DNA of 44,228 nucleotides, taken from assembly GCA_022925895.1 (NCBI GenBank), contig JAKSYS010000522.1, positions 1 to 44,228 on the forward strand. Direction: 5' to 3'. The position numbers and the translations under genes were made by a program. A model generated the notes under the pieces. The model did no database searches. It saw only the letters and a list, made by a program, of their open reading frames with translations, and was not told the origin of the DNA. The DNA comes from Fragilaria crotonensis (taxonomy: Eukaryota; Bacillariophyta; Fragilariophyceae; Fragilariales; Fragilariaceae). This document shows positions 43,301-44,228 of the stretch, one piece after another; positions within the stretch are counted from its first letter, which is position 1; the number at the start of each line of letters is the position of its first letter.

Positions 43301-43681
43301 CAACGTGCCACTTTCACTGCTCGTCGTACTGGATTCACTGGGTGAGGACAGTGCGATTCCATGCTGTTGGCGCGACAGACTAGTCCTCGTCAATCGAGAA
43401 TGAGGGCGGTTCTTCACAGGTTTGGAACTGACTCCTTCGTTGATGGGAGGAGAGTCGTGAAGAGTGATTTGATTAAGAATCGATTGCACAATCTTACGAG
43501 CTGATTGCAATGCCACGACCTTGATATCTGGGTTGCCTTGTAAGCCCGATAGACTACTCCCGGCAATCATATCTGGGTCAGGCGGAGGTAACGTTGTCGT
43601 CGGTCTCGTGATTTCAGAGTATCGCCTTTCCTTGTCGGGGACATGATCATGGCTCCGAGGAGTTGCTCTGCTGTTCACCAT
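37342..43681 (-). CDS. Large Arf guanine-nucleotide exchange factor: MABP-Sec7-PH protein (~2091 aa), two frame breaks
   Basis: Exon 1 is 38843-43681 and exon 2 is 37342-38776, with a 66-bp GT-AG intron (38777-38842) inside the Sec7 domain. Sec7 domains exchange GDP for GTP on Arf GTPases. Here the domain runs from LKKGVEYLI (near residue 1540) through GLRHFL, FRLPGEAQQIDRVM (Glu finger near 1629), DTVFLLSFAIIMLNTDLH and MTKVEFLNNLR. A C-terminal PH domain (about 1955-2060) has GYLLKKS, FLFSDLLIYAKP and GWVDAIRKC. At about 430-600 a MABP-like (beta-prism) module is visible: VTDIVVT, PPKGYY, ADLN, VYLCYRRS, then IPEGYTVLE, ADLN and VFLAF. The rest is helical, Ser-rich linker. The frame breaks near 42492 and 42023-42028, each like one missing base. 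MABP domains bind membranes in MVB12 and DENN proteins, so this one may target the GEF. The ATG at 43681 is the first of the frame. Confidence 0.85.
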
Positions 43682-44228
43682 TGTTGTATTGTGCTTGTGG
43701 TACTCTATCGGACTTTCGGGTACCAGGAGCGTGCAGTTCAGCAGCTTTCTTTTTCAGAAGACTCCGCTTTGAGGAGAACTCCTCGAGTCGAATTGGCCTA
43801 CACTCGGAGTACGAGTACTTGTATGCTGTTGTATGTACCGGTTGAATAGATTACCTCAAGGAAAACGACTGTTTTCCGAGTTTAGTGAGGTAGTTGTACG
43901 GCATCTATACTGCATCCCGGTGAGTTCGCTGAACATGTATTTTGATACATTTTTAGTTTCGCACCCAAAATACGATCATCAACATACTTGTATATGTATA
44001 TAATTTGAAACCTCTCCGAAAATTACAACGGACCACGGCAACTCACGGAATCTGCCTTCAGATTCCCGTCAGAGAGAATATGACATGCAAGTAGTTCGAG
44101 GCACAGAGCGAGGCCGGCGTTTGCGAAGGGACGATAATGATAATTTCAGCTATATTCAAAACATCTGTCCGTTGGCTTGTTGTGGAAAGACATCATTCAC
44201 TGTAGGGTCTGGTACAGTAATAATTGTC
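43682..44228. other. Upstream region of the Arf-GEF gene
   Basis: This is the promoter side of the minus-strand Arf-GEF gene. It contains tacactcggagtacgagtacttgta-type words near 43800-43825 and an AT-rich stretch at 43930-44010. No supported gene is visible before the window ends. Confidence 0.4.

Noticed and set aside
1-44228. CRISPR array, bacterial operon, phage or viral gene cluster
   Set aside because: The repeats lack uniform spacers, the genes are spliced and eukaryotic, and no viral structural or replication gene was recognised.

Overview
The window looks like nuclear DNA of a diatom, or at least a photosynthetic stramenopile. The genes are spaced and spliced, with GT-AG introns of about 64-127 bp. 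One gene encodes a giant secreted protein built of Pro-Ser-Asp/Thr repeats. A kinase reads FRD instead of HRD, and the eS26 ribosomal protein has an altered zinc site. The intergenic DNA is rich in GTAC/CTAG palindromes. I infer a diatom from protein style, and a pennate species only as a guess. No tRNA, rRNA, CRISPR array or bacterial-type operon was seen.

Layout. 1-1007 is upstream DNA. 1008-5596 (+) encodes a P5B-type ATPase with a Cys-rich lumenal N-terminus. About 5820-6290 (-) is a decayed eRF1 (translation release factor) fragment. 6646-12273 (-) encodes a 1875-residue secreted repeat protein with an exact 480-bp coding macro-repeat. 12274-14985 has no convincing gene. 14986-18925 is a satellite of about 21 units with a ~186-bp period. 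19180-19712 is a hairpin cluster between two ~145-bp direct repeats. 20058-23464 (-) is an hAT-like transposase-type gene.

24683-25976 (+) is a J-domain protein with a papain-like C-terminus. 26249-26728 (-) is a small hypothetical protein with a KEN box. 26729-29384 is gene-poor. A block of ordinary housekeeping genes follows: a protein kinase (29385-30654, +), ESCRT-III CHMP2/VPS2 (31217-31888, -), a TBC1D13-like Rab GAP (33082-35299, +), ribosomal protein eS26 (35368-35799, -), a CCDC43-like protein (36486-37187, +) and a very large MABP-Sec7-PH Arf-GEF (37342-43681, -). Three of these genes (CHMP2, TBC1D13-like, Arf-GEF) act in endomembrane traffic, but nothing shows that they are co-regulated.

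Four long genes (ATPase, transposase, J-domain protein, Arf-GEF) are each interrupted by single-base frame breaks. Nearly all lie in short homopolymers, while splice sites and conserved motifs on both sides are intact. In the three host genes all seven breaks look like a missing base; in the transposase both look like an extra A. Residual long-read errors are the simplest reading for the host genes. Real decay is possible for the transposase and is clear for the eRF1 fragment. I found no convincing new multi-gene system. The most unusual items are the satellite, the hairpin cluster, the repeat protein, the J/papain-like fusion and the MABP-Sec7 fusion.
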